Positions 63,297 through 64,000 of a stretch of 64,000 nt of DNA are shown here, piece by piece; within the stretch, counting starts at the first letter, position 1, and every line of letters begins with the position of its first letter. Origin of the DNA: Streptosporangium amethystogenes (GTDB taxonomy: Bacteria; Actinomycetota; Actinomycetes; Streptosporangiales; Streptosporangiaceae); assembly GCF_000721075.1 (NCBI RefSeq), contig NZ_JOEQ01000003.1, positions 186,001 through 250,000 on the forward strand, given 5' to 3'. A program made the translations under genes and the position numbers. The notes below the pieces were generated by a model. The model saw only the letters and a list, made by a program, of their open reading frames with translations, was not told the origin of the DNA and made no database searches.

Positions 63297-63981
63297 GTGA
63301 ACCTCGTAGGCGTGCGCGGAGTACGAGATGCGGGGCCGGCCGTCGCCATGACCGTGGCGGCGGCGATCACCACGGTGGTCACTCCCGCGGGCCTCCCGAT
63401 GCCGAACGTGCCGATCAGCGACGAGCCGCCCGTCACCCCTACCGGCATGAACATCCCCGACCCCGACGCCGTGCCCGTCACGACCGTCACCCGCCAGATC
63501 GTGACGCCGTCCGAAGCGCTGGACAAGTCCGAGGAGACGGCCGACGACGGCAGGGACTCCAGGTCAATCTCTCCTCCGACGTGCTGTTCGCGGTGAACAG
63601 GGCCACGCTCACCCCGAAGGCCAAGGCGGCCCTGGCACGCACCGCGTCACCAACGAGGGCGACCGTGAGGTCTGGTTCAACGAGCTGTATCACGCACAGG
63701 ACTGGATGTCGTACAAGTACCAGGCCACCGGCAATGTCAGGCCGACCGACACTCAGGCCGGGCGCCGGTATCTGCCCAGCCGCCTTCAGGTTCCCGCCGA
63801 CAACGGCGGCACCTACCTCTACTGTGCCTGCACCGACGTGTCCGGCGTACGGCTGAGCACCGAGAAGTTCGGACCGGGCCAGATACGGGAGTTCTGGAGC
63901 CCGTTCGCGCTGCCGGAGGACGCCGCCACGCTGAACGTCAAGATCGCCGACTTCGGGGAACTGGAGGTGCCCGTCCAGTAG
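63297..63981 (+). pseudogene. Rearranged OmpA-domain exported protein
   Basis: Three frames carry parts of one protein. Frame 1 (63297-63596): signal-like start, Pro-rich spacer and SVTRQIV-type segment (VTTVTRQIVTPSEALDK). Frame 2 (about 63560-63650): VNLSSDVLFAVNRATLTPKA, the first strand and helix of an OmpA-like peptidoglycan-binding domain. Frame 3 (about 63655-63981): VTNEGDREVWFNELYHAQD to FGELEVPVQ, a beta-sandwich domain that in relatives precedes the OmpA part. Order and frames are disturbed, so it is a pseudogene with indels. Confidence 0.55.
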
Positions 63982-64000
63982 CTTCGACGTCCTTATCCTG

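Overview
The window is high-GC actinobacterial chromosome. Marker families (Lsr2, actinobacterial-type N-acetylglutamate synthase, DUF3180, DUF2342 metalloprotease, CU044_5270, a SAM-IV riboswitch, a second NuoD-like protein) and the gene order around lysS-coaX-nad-panC and ftsH-fol suggest the order Streptosporangiales (Streptosporangium/Nonomuraea-like). That placement is an inference from gene content and remembered synteny, not a database result. I saw no rRNA, tRNA, CRISPR array or intact transposase.

Positions 1-13.7 kb: lsr2 and a tiny membrane protein; an RDD membrane protein with a long Gly-Tyr-Gln repeat and a decayed RDD copy beside it; argA; an NlpC/P60 wall hydrolase behind a c-di-AMP (ydaO-type) riboswitch; then a minus-strand cofactor and translation block: a DUF2520 reductase (candidate ketopantoate reductase), panC, a single reading frame carrying both NadB and NadC, coaX and lysS, ending in a perfect 21-bp hairpin.

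14-23.3 kb: a MidA-type methyltransferase, a GNAT enzyme, a DUF418 membrane protein, a P450 with an altered I-helix, a TnpB-less IS200/IS605 right-end remnant, a TerC protein, and a SAM-IV riboswitch driving a class V aminotransferase. An orphan NuoD-like protein follows, coupled to a membrane acyltransferase. 23.3-35.4 kb: housekeeping genes: DUF3180-folK-folB-SnoaL-folP, folE-ftsH, hpt-tilS-DUF2342-dacB, ppa and a second NlpC/P60 hydrolase.

35.6-64 kb is accessory and decay-rich. It holds a membrane-tethered sigma factor, an ABC-F protein, and a direct repeat about 3.1 kb apart that carries truncated PIN-domain genes and the start of the ABC-F gene. It also holds an ECF sigma/CU044_5270 pair, a heterodimeric ABC exporter next to two divergent MarR regulators with a shared operator, an erythromycin-esterase gene divergent from a regulator with two MerR helix-turn-helix domains, and remnants of MFS, VOC, ATPase and OmpA-type genes.

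The most striking unit is 58.9-62.1 kb: a secreted metzincin-type protein with ricin-like lectin domains, followed with no gap by a sigma factor that contains its own zinc finger, one membrane segment and an extracellular ricin-like domain. It looks like a one-polypeptide glycan- or surface-sensing sigma factor paired with a secreted lectin-protease. The second sigma factor, at 35.6-37.4 kb, has the same layout with a proline-rich outer part.
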